Source: Nitrospirota bacterium
GTDB lineage: Bacteria > Nitrospirota_A > Leptospirillia > Leptospirillales > Leptospirillaceae
NCBI GenBank assembly: GCA_021829515.1
Contig: JAKBPM010000002.1
Location: 78,380 to 142,379, forward strand
Direction: 5' to 3'
DNA: 64,000 bases
Shown here: in pieces, positions 33,891 through 42,235 of the stretch
How positions within the stretch are numbered: position 1 is the first letter of the stretch
Layout: every line of letters begins with the position of its first letter
Translations under genes and position numbers: made by a program
The notes under the pieces: model-generated
Told to the model about the DNA's origin: nothing
The model's input: the letters and a program-made list of their open reading frames with translations, nothing else
Database searches by the model: none

Positions 33891-35588
33891 TCAAATCCTG
33901 ATTGCAAGAAGAAAAAGAAAGATGAGGAGGGAGAGACGAAATATCCACTCTCCGTGCTTCTGGTAAAATGTTGGGTGGCTGTCGAGTGGAACCGTTACCA
34001 CAATGGACTCTTTTGTAAATCTTCCACTTGTCCGGAGCAGTCTGCCCTCTCCCGATATTGCTCCCGAATACCCGCTGTTGGCAGCTCTCACCATTGGAAC
34101 ACCTTCCTCGACTGCACGCATCATGGTTTGCTGGTAGAGCTGGTGGGATGCCGCCGTTTTTCCATACCAGGCATCATCAGTGATGACAACGAGCATATTT
34201 GCTCCATTGAGGACAAGCTGGTGTACAAGAGACGGATACATGGCCTCGTAGCATATGACCGGTCCGACCCGGATACTGCTGCCGTTATTCGCCGACGTGG
34301 ACCGGTATGGGGCGTTGCTGAATGGGGTAAACAGTTTCTGCTGTTTGCCTGGAACAAGGTCGCCTGCGATCCCGGTTAAGTTTCTGAGCCAGCCGAAGAT
34401 CGATGGAAAGGGAATGTATTCACCAAACGGGACGAGGTGCATTTTTGTATAGCTTCCGAGCGTTTGTCCTGTTTGGGATCTGATGATGGCATCGTTTGAA
34501 AAGGAGTAATCAAAACGATCCTTTCCCCGGACAAGCCCTATTGTTCCGGTAACGAGTGGAACAGGAAGCTCCAGTGCTTTTTTCAGGTCAGAGGCGACGG
34601 ATCGTGGAGGGGAGTCGATTACGACAGGAACTGCCGTTTCAGGCCAGACAAGGATTTTTGCCCCTTGTGCCAGAGCCTGTTCTGAAAGCTCATGATAGGT
34701 TTTGAGAATGTCTTTCAGATATTGGGAGGTCCACTTTTGATCCTGGGGGATATTCCCCTGAATGATTCCGACCTTTATCGAGGGTATTGGGGAACTCCCT
34801 GATTTGTTCCCGAGAACCTCTCCTGAAATGAGAAGCGAGGAAATCGTCAGAAAAAGAAAAAAAATGGAAGAAAGGTATTTGGGCTGAACGTCCTTCCAGA
34901 GGCGTCCTCCAGAGACTTTTCTGAGAAGAGGCGCAATGCTTTCACAGAAAAGTCCGGAAATGAAAATAGTTGCAAAAGAAATCCCTGTGGCGCCGAGTAT
35001 CGATACGTCGGGGAGCAGAAGCTTTTCCCCCCAGACTAGGTCTCCAAGGGGGTTGAGCGGAAATCCGGTAAAGAGTTCGGACCTGAGTACCTCCGTGATA
35101 ACCCAGAGACATGCCCCAAAAAGGGGTAAAATGGCGGCATTGGAGAGGACGGATGATCCTTTTCTTTTCCAAAGGTCGATGCCTGACTGAAAAAAACCTG
35201 TAAAAAGTCCCAGATAGGATGAAAGCAGAAAAAGGGAGAGAAACGACAGGGAGAAGGGGAGATGTCCAAAATGTTCAATGGTCGGGACAACCCACCAAAG
35301 GCTGGTGATTGCTTCCGCTGTTCCGAATGTCCATCCGAGGAAAAAAGACATTCCCTGACTCCGTTTTTCTGGTAAGAACAGGGGGATGAACACGAGCGGA
35401 AGTAATGCAAGAAGCGGCGGAGAGACCCGGTCAGGAATAAAGAAAAGTCCAAGAAGAAAGCCCGACAGCGCAAAAAGCAGAACTTCTCCCCAGTGATTTC
35501 CAATGGCTGAAAAAAAAGAAAGCCACCCTCTACGGGAGGACTTTTCCCTATCTGTGGTCAGAGCTTCTCCCAGTGATTTTTGTTGCAT
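33891..35588 (-). CDS. lnt: Apolipoprotein N-acyltransferase
   Basis: A 565-residue inner-membrane protein with about six to eight N-terminal membrane segments followed by a periplasmic nitrilase-fold domain and a last C-terminal membrane helix. The catalytic triad is visible: Glu in WPETAVPV, Lys in YTKMHLVPFGEYIP and Cys in GPVICYEAMYPSLV. It adds the third acyl chain to lipoproteins, consistent with the several lipoproteins in the window. The ATG at 35588 follows tandem TTG codons; the ribosome-binding site is weak. It lies about 60 bases after a secreted-protein gene on the same strand. Confidence 0.94.
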   Translation of the reverse strand: MQQKSLGEALTTDREKSSRRGWLSFFSAIGNHWGEVLLFALSGFLLGLFFIPDRVSPPLLALLPLVFIPLFLPEKRSQGMSFFLGWTFGTAEAITSLWWVVPTIEHFGHLPFSLSFLSLFLLSSYLGLFTGFFQSGIDLWKRKGSSVLSNAAILPLFGACLWVITEVLRSELFTGFPLNPLGDLVWGEKLLLPDVSILGATGISFATIFISGLFCESIAPLLRKVSGGRLWKDVQPKYLSSIFFLFLTISSLLISGEVLGNKSGSSPIPSIKVGIIQGNIPQDQKWTSQYLKDILKTYHELSEQALAQGAKILVWPETAVPVVIDSPPRSVASDLKKALELPVPLVTGTIGLVRGKDRFDYSFSNDAIIRSQTGQTLGSYTKMHLVPFGEYIPFPSIFGWLRNLTGIAGDLVPGKQQKLFTPFSNAPYRSTSANNGSSIRVGPVICYEAMYPSLVHQLVLNGANMLVVITDDAWYGKTAASHQLYQQTMMRAVEEGVPMVRAANSGYSGAISGEGRLLRTSGRFTKESIVVTVPLDSHPTFYQKHGEWIFRLSLLIFLFLLAIRI

Positions 35589-35649
35589 CAACAACGGTCA
35601 TGAGGTATGTCGAGCTGCATCCTTGACTTGTATGTTTTCCGAGGCCGTC

Positions 35650-36090
35650 CTAATGGGAGGTGTTGGGGTTGAACCCTCCTCCCTGACCTTCGATCCACCA
35701 GTTCCCGGGCCAGTTTCCTCCAGGGACGCCACCTGCTGTTGTCGTTCCCTGTGAGGGTGGGGGGGTATAGGCGCCGGATGCCGCAGGGCCACCCAGAAGA
35801 TGGTGCAGAACCCTGTCCATCGTTCCTTCCGACTGCAGCTGGGAATTTGTCGGGGCCTTCTCAGGTCCGGATCCCATTGGCTCAAGTCCCAGCGGCGTCG
35901 GGTTGACCGGAGCCATCTCCTGTCGGATCTTTTGTTTTTCGCTTTGCGCTCGGGAGTGTTTGGTTGATGATGGTGCATCGCCTTGGGCGGCATGGCTTAC
36001 ACCCCCCAGAAAAAGCACCCCGGCGAAAAGGGAAACAATGAAGATGAATGAGACAACGTTCCAGTGGCCGTCAACAGACTTCCTGAACAT
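35650..36090 (-). CDS. Secreted Pro/Gly/Gln-rich protein of unknown function
   Basis: A 146-residue product with a signal peptide (hydrophobic residues ~13-33, then GVSHAAQ with a probable Ala-x-Ala site). The mature part is low complexity and probably disordered, with an end rich in Gly, Trp and Asn (GGNWPGNWW). The start at 36090 is preceded by GAGG. I recognise no family. It may be co-transcribed with lnt downstream. Confidence 0.5.
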   Translation of the reverse strand: MFRKSVDGHWNVVSFIFIVSLFAGVLFLGGVSHAAQGDAPSSTKHSRAQSEKQKIRQEMAPVNPTPLGLEPMGSGPEKAPTNSQLQSEGTMDRVLHHLLGGPAASGAYTPPPSQGTTTAGGVPGGNWPGNWWIEGQGGGFNPNTSH

Positions 36091-36299
36091 GGAGTACCTC
36101 ACTGTTCTACCCAATATGGGGATAACCTCCGAAAAAACGTACCTTCACCCGGACAACCAAAGCCCCCGGCACTGCCATCCCGGAGGGCCTCCATTTACAG
36201 ATGTATGAATAGTTCCCTTTTTCCCTGTTGTTTTAAGTATACTCCTTTTTGGAGGATGAAGGCGAAAAAAATTCTCACTTCAGTGTGACGGAGGTATGC

Positions 36300-38162
36300 G
36301 TGGGCTTTTCAGTTGATGAGGTCAGTGAAGAGTTTCTCAAGATGGAGGGGACCAAGGGCAGAACCGAACTGGCCGGAATCCTTGGAAATCTTTTCATCCG
36401 CTGCGATGAGGAAGAAATATCTCCGCTTGTATATGTCGTGCAGGGACAGCTCTCGCCTCCCTTTCTTGGGGGGCCCATGGGAATGGCTTCAAGGCTTCTG
36501 ATCCGCTCTCTTTCGGAGGTTAAGACACAGAAGCCGTTTTCTGAACTCTCTCCTGAGGAAGCCAAGCGGATGGAGAAATCCCTTGATGTGATGCTTGCTC
36601 ATTATGGGGATCCGGGAGCCCTCGCGCAGGAGGTCCTGTCCCGAAACGGACCCTCAAAGCTGTCTTTTCTTGAAGTGTTCAGGATTCTTGAGCGGCTGTC
36701 AAGGATGGAAGGGGAAGGTTCGCAACTTGACAAGGTAGGCGAGCTTGCAAGCCTTTTTTCCAGGCTGTCGCCATTGTCGGCCCGTTTTGTTGCGCGATTC
36801 GTCATGGGAAAACTGCGTCTTGGGGCCGGTGATTCAACCATTATCGAGGCACTGGCTGTTTCAGGTGGCGGCAGAAATGCAAAAACAATCGTTGAGAAAG
36901 CTTATAATATTTGCTCGGATCTTGGTCTTGTTGGGACAAAGATTAAGCAGGGCGGGTTGGAAAGCCTGTCTTCTCTGACTCCTTCTCCCGGCTTTCCGAT
37001 AAGGGTTGCGTTATGTGAGCGTCTGTCTTCCGGGGAAGAGATCATTGCCAAGATCGGACGATGTGCTATCGAGAGCAAGTATGACGGTTTCAGATGCCAG
37101 ATCCATATCATTTCCGGAAAGGTCGAAATCTTTTCAAGGAATCTTGATTTGATGACCTCCATGTTTCCGGAGATTGTTCGAGCCACAAAAGAAATTTTTG
37201 GTAACCGAAGTGCCATCTTTGAGGGAGAAGCTCTGGGGATTGATCCCGAATCGGGAACATATCAGCCTTTTCAGGTCACGATTACCCGAAAGAGAAAACA
37301 TAATGTTCTGGAAAAATCCATGGAGATCCCTTTGCGGCTTCTGGTTTTTGACCTGCTCTTCCTTGACGGAGTTTCATGGATGGATCGTCCTTTTATCGAG
37401 CGGCGGGCTGAGGTTGAAGCCATCTTTGGGGCAGAACAGTTTGCCATTGAAGACGTGGAGAGACCACCACAGGGAGTTATTGGTTCTTCCCGACTGATTT
37501 TTACCGGGGATGCTTCCGAAGTGAATGAGTTTTTTGAGGAAGTGCTTGAAGAGGGCTTCGAGGGGATTATTGCGAAGCGTCTGGACGGAAACTATACTGC
37601 GGGATCAAGAAATTTTAACTGGATCAAGCTTAAGAAGAGTTACCAGGGAAAAGTTTCAGATACACTGGATCTCGTTATCATTGGTTACTTTTTGGGAAAG
37701 GGGCAAAGGCTCAAGCTGGGTATCGGGGCCATTCTGGCCGCTGTTCGGGATCGCGAGTCCGGGACCTTTCCCTCTATTGCCCGTATTGGATCCGGGTTGA
37801 CCGAAGAGAAGTGGATGATGCTTGCCGAAATGTTGAGGGAGAGTGTTGTCCCGGATCGTCCTGTGGATGTTGTGAGTGACATTGTTCCCGACTTCTGGGT
37901 CCTTCCCAGGTTTGTTGTGACGGTCAGGGCTGATGAAATCAGTCGTTCCACCATGCATGCCTGTGGCAGGGGGGGGGCATTTTCCTCCGGGGGCCAGATG
38001 GAAGGGTATGCCCTTCGCTTTCCCCGGATGGTATCTTTTGTGCGTGCCGATAAAAAGCCGGAAGATGCCACGGAAGTTTCTGAAATTGTCTCCCTGTTTG
38101 ATTTGCAGAGAAACCTCTCCAGGAGATCGTCAGAGGAAAAGACTTCTTCTCCCCTGGAGTGA
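36300..38162 (+). CDS. lig: ATP-dependent DNA ligase, archaeal/eukaryotic LigI type
   Basis: A 620-residue, three-part replicative-type ligase. The N-terminal all-alpha DNA-binding domain (residues ~1-200) has SARFVARFVMGKLRLG. The adenylation domain has the nucleophilic Lys in ESKYDGFR, motif III (FEGEALGID), motif IV (EGFEGIIAKRLD) and motif V (WIKLKKSY). A C-terminal OB domain follows. It seals nicks with ATP, whereas bacteria normally use NAD-dependent LigA. The GTG at 36300 has GGAGG five bases upstream and gives an N-terminus like archaeal ligases; a TTG at 36249 is the alternative. The origin is probably transfer from archaea, which is inference. Confidence 0.92.
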   Translation: MGFSVDEVSEEFLKMEGTKGRTELAGILGNLFIRCDEEEISPLVYVVQGQLSPPFLGGPMGMASRLLIRSLSEVKTQKPFSELSPEEAKRMEKSLDVMLAHYGDPGALAQEVLSRNGPSKLSFLEVFRILERLSRMEGEGSQLDKVGELASLFSRLSPLSARFVARFVMGKLRLGAGDSTIIEALAVSGGGRNAKTIVEKAYNICSDLGLVGTKIKQGGLESLSSLTPSPGFPIRVALCERLSSGEEIIAKIGRCAIESKYDGFRCQIHIISGKVEIFSRNLDLMTSMFPEIVRATKEIFGNRSAIFEGEALGIDPESGTYQPFQVTITRKRKHNVLEKSMEIPLRLLVFDLLFLDGVSWMDRPFIERRAEVEAIFGAEQFAIEDVERPPQGVIGSSRLIFTGDASEVNEFFEEVLEEGFEGIIAKRLDGNYTAGSRNFNWIKLKKSYQGKVSDTLDLVIIGYFLGKGQRLKLGIGAILAAVRDRESGTFPSIARIGSGLTEEKWMMLAEMLRESVVPDRPVDVVSDIVPDFWVLPRFVVTVRADEISRSTMHACGRGGAFSSGGQMEGYALRFPRMVSFVRADKKPEDATEVSEIVSLFDLQRNLSRRSSEEKTSSPLE

Positions 38163-38202
38163 TTTACGGTAGCAATTAACGAGCAATGACCCTTTTCTGA
38201 AC

Positions 38203-38240
38203 AGAGACCTGTTGCAGGGCAGGTCCGGCAACAGGTCTCT
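38203..38240. terminator. Perfect 13-bp inverted repeat after lig
   Basis: AGAGACCTGTTGC (38203-38215), 12-base loop, GCAACAGGTCTCT (38228-38240). It starts 40 bases after the ligase stop codon. Without a T-run it may stabilise the mRNA 3' end or act as a Rho-assisted stop. Confidence 0.55.
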
Positions 38241-38524
38241 CTGGTCAGGCGAGTTGATCTTCTTTTTGCAAGCGATGTTCCTTGTGGCACCAAGATCTCT
38301 ATCGAGACGTGGTCTTCAAGGAAGGAGAGCCGTGCTTGGTGCTTGTAACCGGATTTGGCGGGATAGACCGGACAGAGGAGGTAGTGGAGATATTTCGTGT
38401 GCTTGCCGCAATCCCGGGAGCGCTATCGGCTCCGGCAGCATTTCAGGCGATAAAGCTTCTCAACAGGTCGAGGGCCCGTTTTTCTGATTGGCTCTCCTGG
38501 TCATCTCCCGCCACTTTTCTTGCG

Positions 38525-38544
38525 GAGAATCCCTCGGGATTCTC
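38525..38544. repeat. 8-bp stem palindrome with CTCG loop
   Basis: GAGAATCC, loop CTCG, GGATTCTC. It has the same loop and a similar A/T-core stem as the palindrome at 372-397. Confidence 0.45.
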
Positions 38545-38633
38545 AAGGGTCTCCCCGGACAGTGCTTTTTCCATGGAATGCATGCCAGGTCACGGAAGAA
38601 CATGACGACAACCATCCAGCAGAAGAAAGGAGT

Positions 38634-38688
38634 AGCGCATTTTTCCTGTTTCCCTGGCAGGAAACGTCAAGGAAAGGCATCCTGCGCT
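38634..38688 (+). promoter_or_regulatory. Structured leader of hsp20 (possible RNA thermometer)
   Basis: AGCGCA (38634-38639) pairs with TGCGCT (38683-38688), nine bases before the hsp20 ATG. Inside, TTTCCTG (38642-38648) can pair with CAGGAAA (38658-38664), or alternatively GTTTCC (38648-38653) with GGAAAC (38660-38665). The purine-rich AAGGAAAGG lies between the hairpins. No CIRCE element is present. A role in heat control is inference. Confidence 0.35.
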
Positions 38689-38696
38689 AAACACAG

Positions 38697-39155
38697 ATGA
38701 AGCCACATGATATTGATACTCTTTTTTTGCAGTTGGCCGGAGCCCTTTCAAGGGGACTCACTCCTGAAATCGTTTTTCGCTCATCCGGAGAGCCCAGGTG
38801 GCAGCCGATGACTGATATCTATGAAACCGAAGGCGAGGTTGTCATCAAAATTGAACTTGCCGGGGTCCCGAAGGAAGAGATATCGATTGGAATGGATGGC
38901 AACCGGTTACTGGTCAGGGGGGTGCGAAAGGATGAGTCAAAGAGTTATGCACCCCAGAAGAAAAAGAACTATCTTCAGATGGAGATCAACTACGGGGAGT
39001 TTGAAAGGGCATTTTTGTTGCCGGAAGGGCTGGACCCACAGAGTGTCCGTGCTGAATACTCTCTTGGTTTTTTGAGAGTCATTGTGAAAAGGCGCCCGCC
39101 AAGGCAGATTCTTACGGTTCAGGTCACCGACGGGGAGGAAGTGAAGAATGGTTGA
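38697..39155 (+). CDS. Hsp20/alpha-crystallin small heat-shock protein
   Basis: A 152-residue protein with a central alpha-crystallin domain (about residues 38-135). Signatures are IYETEGEVVIKIELAGV, MDGNRLLVRGVRK and the late-strand motif YSLGFLRVIVKR (a variant of the usual A-x-x-x-N-G-V-L). It prevents aggregation of unfolded proteins in the cytoplasm. No Shine-Dalgarno sequence lies at normal distance; the leader is instead strongly structured. Its last eight bases overlap the start of lon, joining holdase and protease in one transcript. Confidence 0.9.
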   Translation: MKPHDIDTLFLQLAGALSRGLTPEIVFRSSGEPRWQPMTDIYETEGEVVIKIELAGVPKEEISIGMDGNRLLVRGVRKDESKSYAPQKKKNYLQMEINYGEFERAFLLPEGLDPQSVRAEYSLGFLRVIVKRRPPRQILTVQVTDGEEVKNG

Positions 39156-41571
39156 GGAACAGGTCCGGACACCTGGCGAATCCCCTTTGGTCATTTTGCA
39201 GGATTCGGTTGTTTTTCCACATATATTGACATCGCTGGCTTTTCATCATCCCATGGATCTGGCCGCGATCGATGATGCGATGAACCGGGAGCCGAAGACA
39301 CTGATCTGTGTAACGGCCAGAAACTCTGGAAAAGAGGAGGCCGAGAGTACCGGGGATGATTCGACGGGTCATCCTCCGGTGACTCTCGGGGATCTCCATG
39401 AAATTGGCACGATGGTTCTTATCCACAAACTCCTCAGAATTCCGGCAGGGGGGGTCGCCATCATGGTCCAGGGGATCCGCAGGGTTAAAATCGATGACAT
39501 CCTCCAGACAGACCCCGTTCTTCGCGTAAAGGTCCATCCTGCTCCCGAGTCACCCGATCGTTCGGTGGAAACCGAAGCCCTGATGCGCCTGATCCTTGGA
39601 CAGGTCAAGCAGTTGGCGGGACTTGCTCCCTATCTTCCCGATGAGTTTGAGACAATGGCACTTAATATCGATAACCCACATCACCTTGCCTATCTTGTCG
39701 TGACGTTTCTGAAGTTGCCGGTAGATGATCGCCAGAAAATTCTTGAGATTGATTCGGCCGAGGCCAAATTGACCAATCTGTCCACCTACCTGGAAAGAGA
39801 AATAGAGCTTCTTGAGCTGGGTGGAAAAATAAAGGCCAAAATTCAGGACGATGTCCAGAAAAGTCAGCGGGATTTTTTCCTTCGCGAACAGGTCAGGGCA
39901 ATTCAGAAAGAGCTTGGTGATGGTGAGGAGGGTGATGAGGACATCGTCCGTTACCGGGAAAAAATAGCAAAAAGCCAGCTCCCTCCAGAGGTTCTGCGTG
40001 AAGTTAACCGGGAACTCGACCGTCTGGTTCGTTCGGGTAACGGACAGTCCCAGGAGGCCGGAGTGATCCGCACATATCTTGATGTTGTTCTTGATCTTCC
40101 TTGGGCCAGGACGGCCACTGACCATTTCTCCATCGAAAAGGCCCAGCAAATCCTTGATGAAGATCATTATGGGATCGAAAAGGTAAAGGACAGGATCCTG
40201 GATGAGCTGGCGGTTCACCTCCGTGCAAAGGGAAAGAACAGGGGACCGGTTCTGTGCTTTATTGGGCCACCAGGCGTTGGCAAGACAACATTGGGACAGT
40301 CCATCGCCCGTGCGATGGGTCGGGCTTTTGTGCGTGTCTCTCTGGGAGGCGTGAGAGATGACTCCGAGATCAGGGGACATCGACGGACCTATGTCGGGGC
40401 GATGCCCGGCAGGATTATCCAGGGGATGAGAAAGGCCGGAACACATAATCCTGTTTTCATGCTGGATGAGATCGACAAGCTCGGGGCTGATCAGCGAGGC
40501 GATCCAGCCTCGGCCCTTCTGGAAGTCCTTGATGCCTCCCAGAACAAGGATTTTCGGGATCACTACCTTGATCTCCCCTTCGATCTGTCCGAAGTCTTTT
40601 TTATTGCGACGGCCAATGTCTTTCAGACTATTCCTCCCCCGTTGCTTGACCGGATGGAAATCATCAGGCTTGCCGGCTACACATGGGAGGAGAAGAGGCA
40701 TATTGCACGGCAGTATCTGATCCCGCGTGTGATGAAAGAGCTTGGGATCGATCCTTTCGAATTCCGATTTGATGATCCGGCCCTGGTTCGTCTGATTAGG
40801 GAGTTTACCCGTGAAGCCGGGGTCAGAACACTTGACCGGAAAATCGCAACACTTCTCCGAAAGGTCGTGAGAGTTCGTTCTGAAATGTCACGGAAGAGAA
40901 AGGTGATCATTACGCCAAAATCCATTTCCACCTATCTTGGAAATGAATATGTTGAACCGGAACATCTTCTGGACAAGGCTCCTCCCGGGGTTGCGACCGG
41001 ATTGGCCTGGACTCCGAACGGGGGAGATGTGCTTTTTATTGAAACGCTGGCCATCGAGGGATCAAAGGGGTTCATCCTGACCGGACATCTCGGGGATGTC
41101 ATGAAGGAGTCGGCGAGAACCGCCTTTTCAGTTGTGCAGTCAAGAATTGGGCGGTTGGGAATCGAATCGAACTTTTTTACGAAAAATGAGATTCATGTCC
41201 ATGTGCCAGGAGGTGCCATTCCGAAAGATGGTCCTTCGGCGGGGATTACGATTGCTGTTGCAATCGTCTCTCTCGTCACCGGAATCCCTGTTCCTGAAAC
41301 GCTTGCGATGACAGGAGAAATTGCTCTTTCCGGAAGGGTCCTGCCCGTCGGCGGAATCAAGGAGAAGCTGATTGGTGCCCGGGAGGCAGGCATCAAAAAA
41401 GTCTTTATTCCCGCAAAAAACGAGAAAGATCTTCTGGAGATCCCGGAAGAGGTCAAGAATGATCTGACAATTGTTCTTGTTTCCCATATTGATGATATTT
41501 TCGGGGAGTGTTTTAAGATCGGAAAAGGGAAGAAAGCTGCCTTGTCCCCACATGGAAAGAAATCTCAGTGA
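39148..41571 (+). CDS. lon: ATP-dependent protease Lon
   Basis: An 807-residue protease. It has the N-terminal LON substrate-binding domain, a coiled-coil region, the AAA+ module (Walker A GPPGVGKTT, Walker B VFMLDEIDKLG) and the C-terminal Ser-Lys protease. The catalytic Ser is in PKDGPSAGI and the Lys in GGIKEKLIGAREAG. It degrades damaged and regulatory proteins in the cytoplasm. It is translationally coupled to hsp20 before it (8-base overlap) and nth after it (GTGA overlap). Length and motifs are standard. Confidence 0.97.
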   Translation: MVEEQVRTPGESPLVILQDSVVFPHILTSLAFHHPMDLAAIDDAMNREPKTLICVTARNSGKEEAESTGDDSTGHPPVTLGDLHEIGTMVLIHKLLRIPAGGVAIMVQGIRRVKIDDILQTDPVLRVKVHPAPESPDRSVETEALMRLILGQVKQLAGLAPYLPDEFETMALNIDNPHHLAYLVVTFLKLPVDDRQKILEIDSAEAKLTNLSTYLEREIELLELGGKIKAKIQDDVQKSQRDFFLREQVRAIQKELGDGEEGDEDIVRYREKIAKSQLPPEVLREVNRELDRLVRSGNGQSQEAGVIRTYLDVVLDLPWARTATDHFSIEKAQQILDEDHYGIEKVKDRILDELAVHLRAKGKNRGPVLCFIGPPGVGKTTLGQSIARAMGRAFVRVSLGGVRDDSEIRGHRRTYVGAMPGRIIQGMRKAGTHNPVFMLDEIDKLGADQRGDPASALLEVLDASQNKDFRDHYLDLPFDLSEVFFIATANVFQTIPPPLLDRMEIIRLAGYTWEEKRHIARQYLIPRVMKELGIDPFEFRFDDPALVRLIREFTREAGVRTLDRKIATLLRKVVRVRSEMSRKRKVIITPKSISTYLGNEYVEPEHLLDKAPPGVATGLAWTPNGGDVLFIETLAIEGSKGFILTGHLGDVMKESARTAFSVVQSRIGRLGIESNFFTKNEIHVHVPGGAIPKDGPSAGITIAVAIVSLVTGIPVPETLAMTGEIALSGRVLPVGGIKEKLIGAREAGIKKVFIPAKNEKDLLEIPEEVKNDLTIVLVSHIDDIFGECFKIGKGKKAALSPHGKKSQ

Positions 41572-42206
41572 CGGGGCAGGATTCTGGTCGTATCGCTGAA
41601 ATCCTCGTGCGGTTAAAACAATCGATTCCGAATCCGGCTATGGAGCTTGATTTCCATTCTCCGTTTGAACTTTTGGTTTCGACCGTTTTGTCCGCCCAAT
41701 CGACGGATAAAACGGTCAATACGGTTACTCCGGCACTTTTTCAAAAGTTTCCTGATCCCGTTTCAATGGAGAAGGCATCTGTTCCGGAGCTTGAGAAACT
41801 GATCCGGCCTGCGGGCTTTTTTCGCCGCAAAGCTCAACAGCTGATCGGTCTGTCTCGTGAAATCGCCGAGCACTTCAATGGGGTTGTCCCCAACACGATG
41901 GACGAATTGACAAAGTTGCCGGGAGTGGGCAGAAAAACGGCAAGTGTTGTACTGGCCTATGCGTTTCAGATCCCGGCTATTGCAGTCGACACGCATGTAA
42001 CGAGGGTGTCAGGAAGGCTCGGACTTGTAAAGTCAGTGGATCCAGAGGAAATTGAGGCGGAGTTGTGCCGGATCTTTCCGAAGAAAGAATGGATCGGTGC
42101 AGGCAGTCGCCTCTTGCTGCATGGACGATATGTTTGTGTTGCCAAAAAACCGCTCTGTTCGTCATGTGTTCTCTCAGCCCTGTGCCCTTCCAAAAATCTC
42201 CCCTGA
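41568..42206 (+). CDS. nth: Endonuclease III (DNA glycosylase/AP lyase)
   Basis: A 212-residue base-excision repair enzyme for oxidised pyrimidines. The helix-hairpin-helix is LPGVGRKTASVVL with the catalytic Lys in STDKTVN, and the catalytic Asp lies in VDTHVTR. The C-terminal [4Fe-4S] ligands are C-x6-CSSCVLSALC. It starts at a GTG overlapping the lon stop by four bases. The 3' end converges on the GH15 gene with a 29-base gap and no obvious terminator. Confidence 0.96.
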   Translation: MTGQDSGRIAEILVRLKQSIPNPAMELDFHSPFELLVSTVLSAQSTDKTVNTVTPALFQKFPDPVSMEKASVPELEKLIRPAGFFRRKAQQLIGLSREIAEHFNGVVPNTMDELTKLPGVGRKTASVVLAYAFQIPAIAVDTHVTRVSGRLGLVKSVDPEEIEAELCRIFPKKEWIGAGSRLLLHGRYVCVAKKPLCSSCVLSALCPSKNLP

Positions 42207-42235
42207 AAAAAGTCAAATTATTTCCTCCTGCTCCT

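Larger units (their letters stand above)
38163..38696. other. 534-bp hairpin-rich gap between lig and hsp20
   Basis: No convincing gene. It holds three separate hairpins (38203-38240, 38525-38544 and alternatives at 38642-38665). A 107-codon frame (38282-38605) begins with TTG, lacks a ribosome-binding site and runs through the second hairpin. The stretch could carry a small RNA or the leader of hsp20. Confidence 0.4.

Noticed and set aside
38282..38605. 107-codon plus-strand frame between lig and hsp20
   Set aside because: It starts with TTG without a ribosome-binding site, runs through a hairpin and shows no recognisable family.
38600..38700. CIRCE or ROSE heat-shock element before hsp20
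   Set aside because: The CIRCE inverted repeat is absent and the hairpins lack the ROSE pattern; only a generic structured leader can be claimed.
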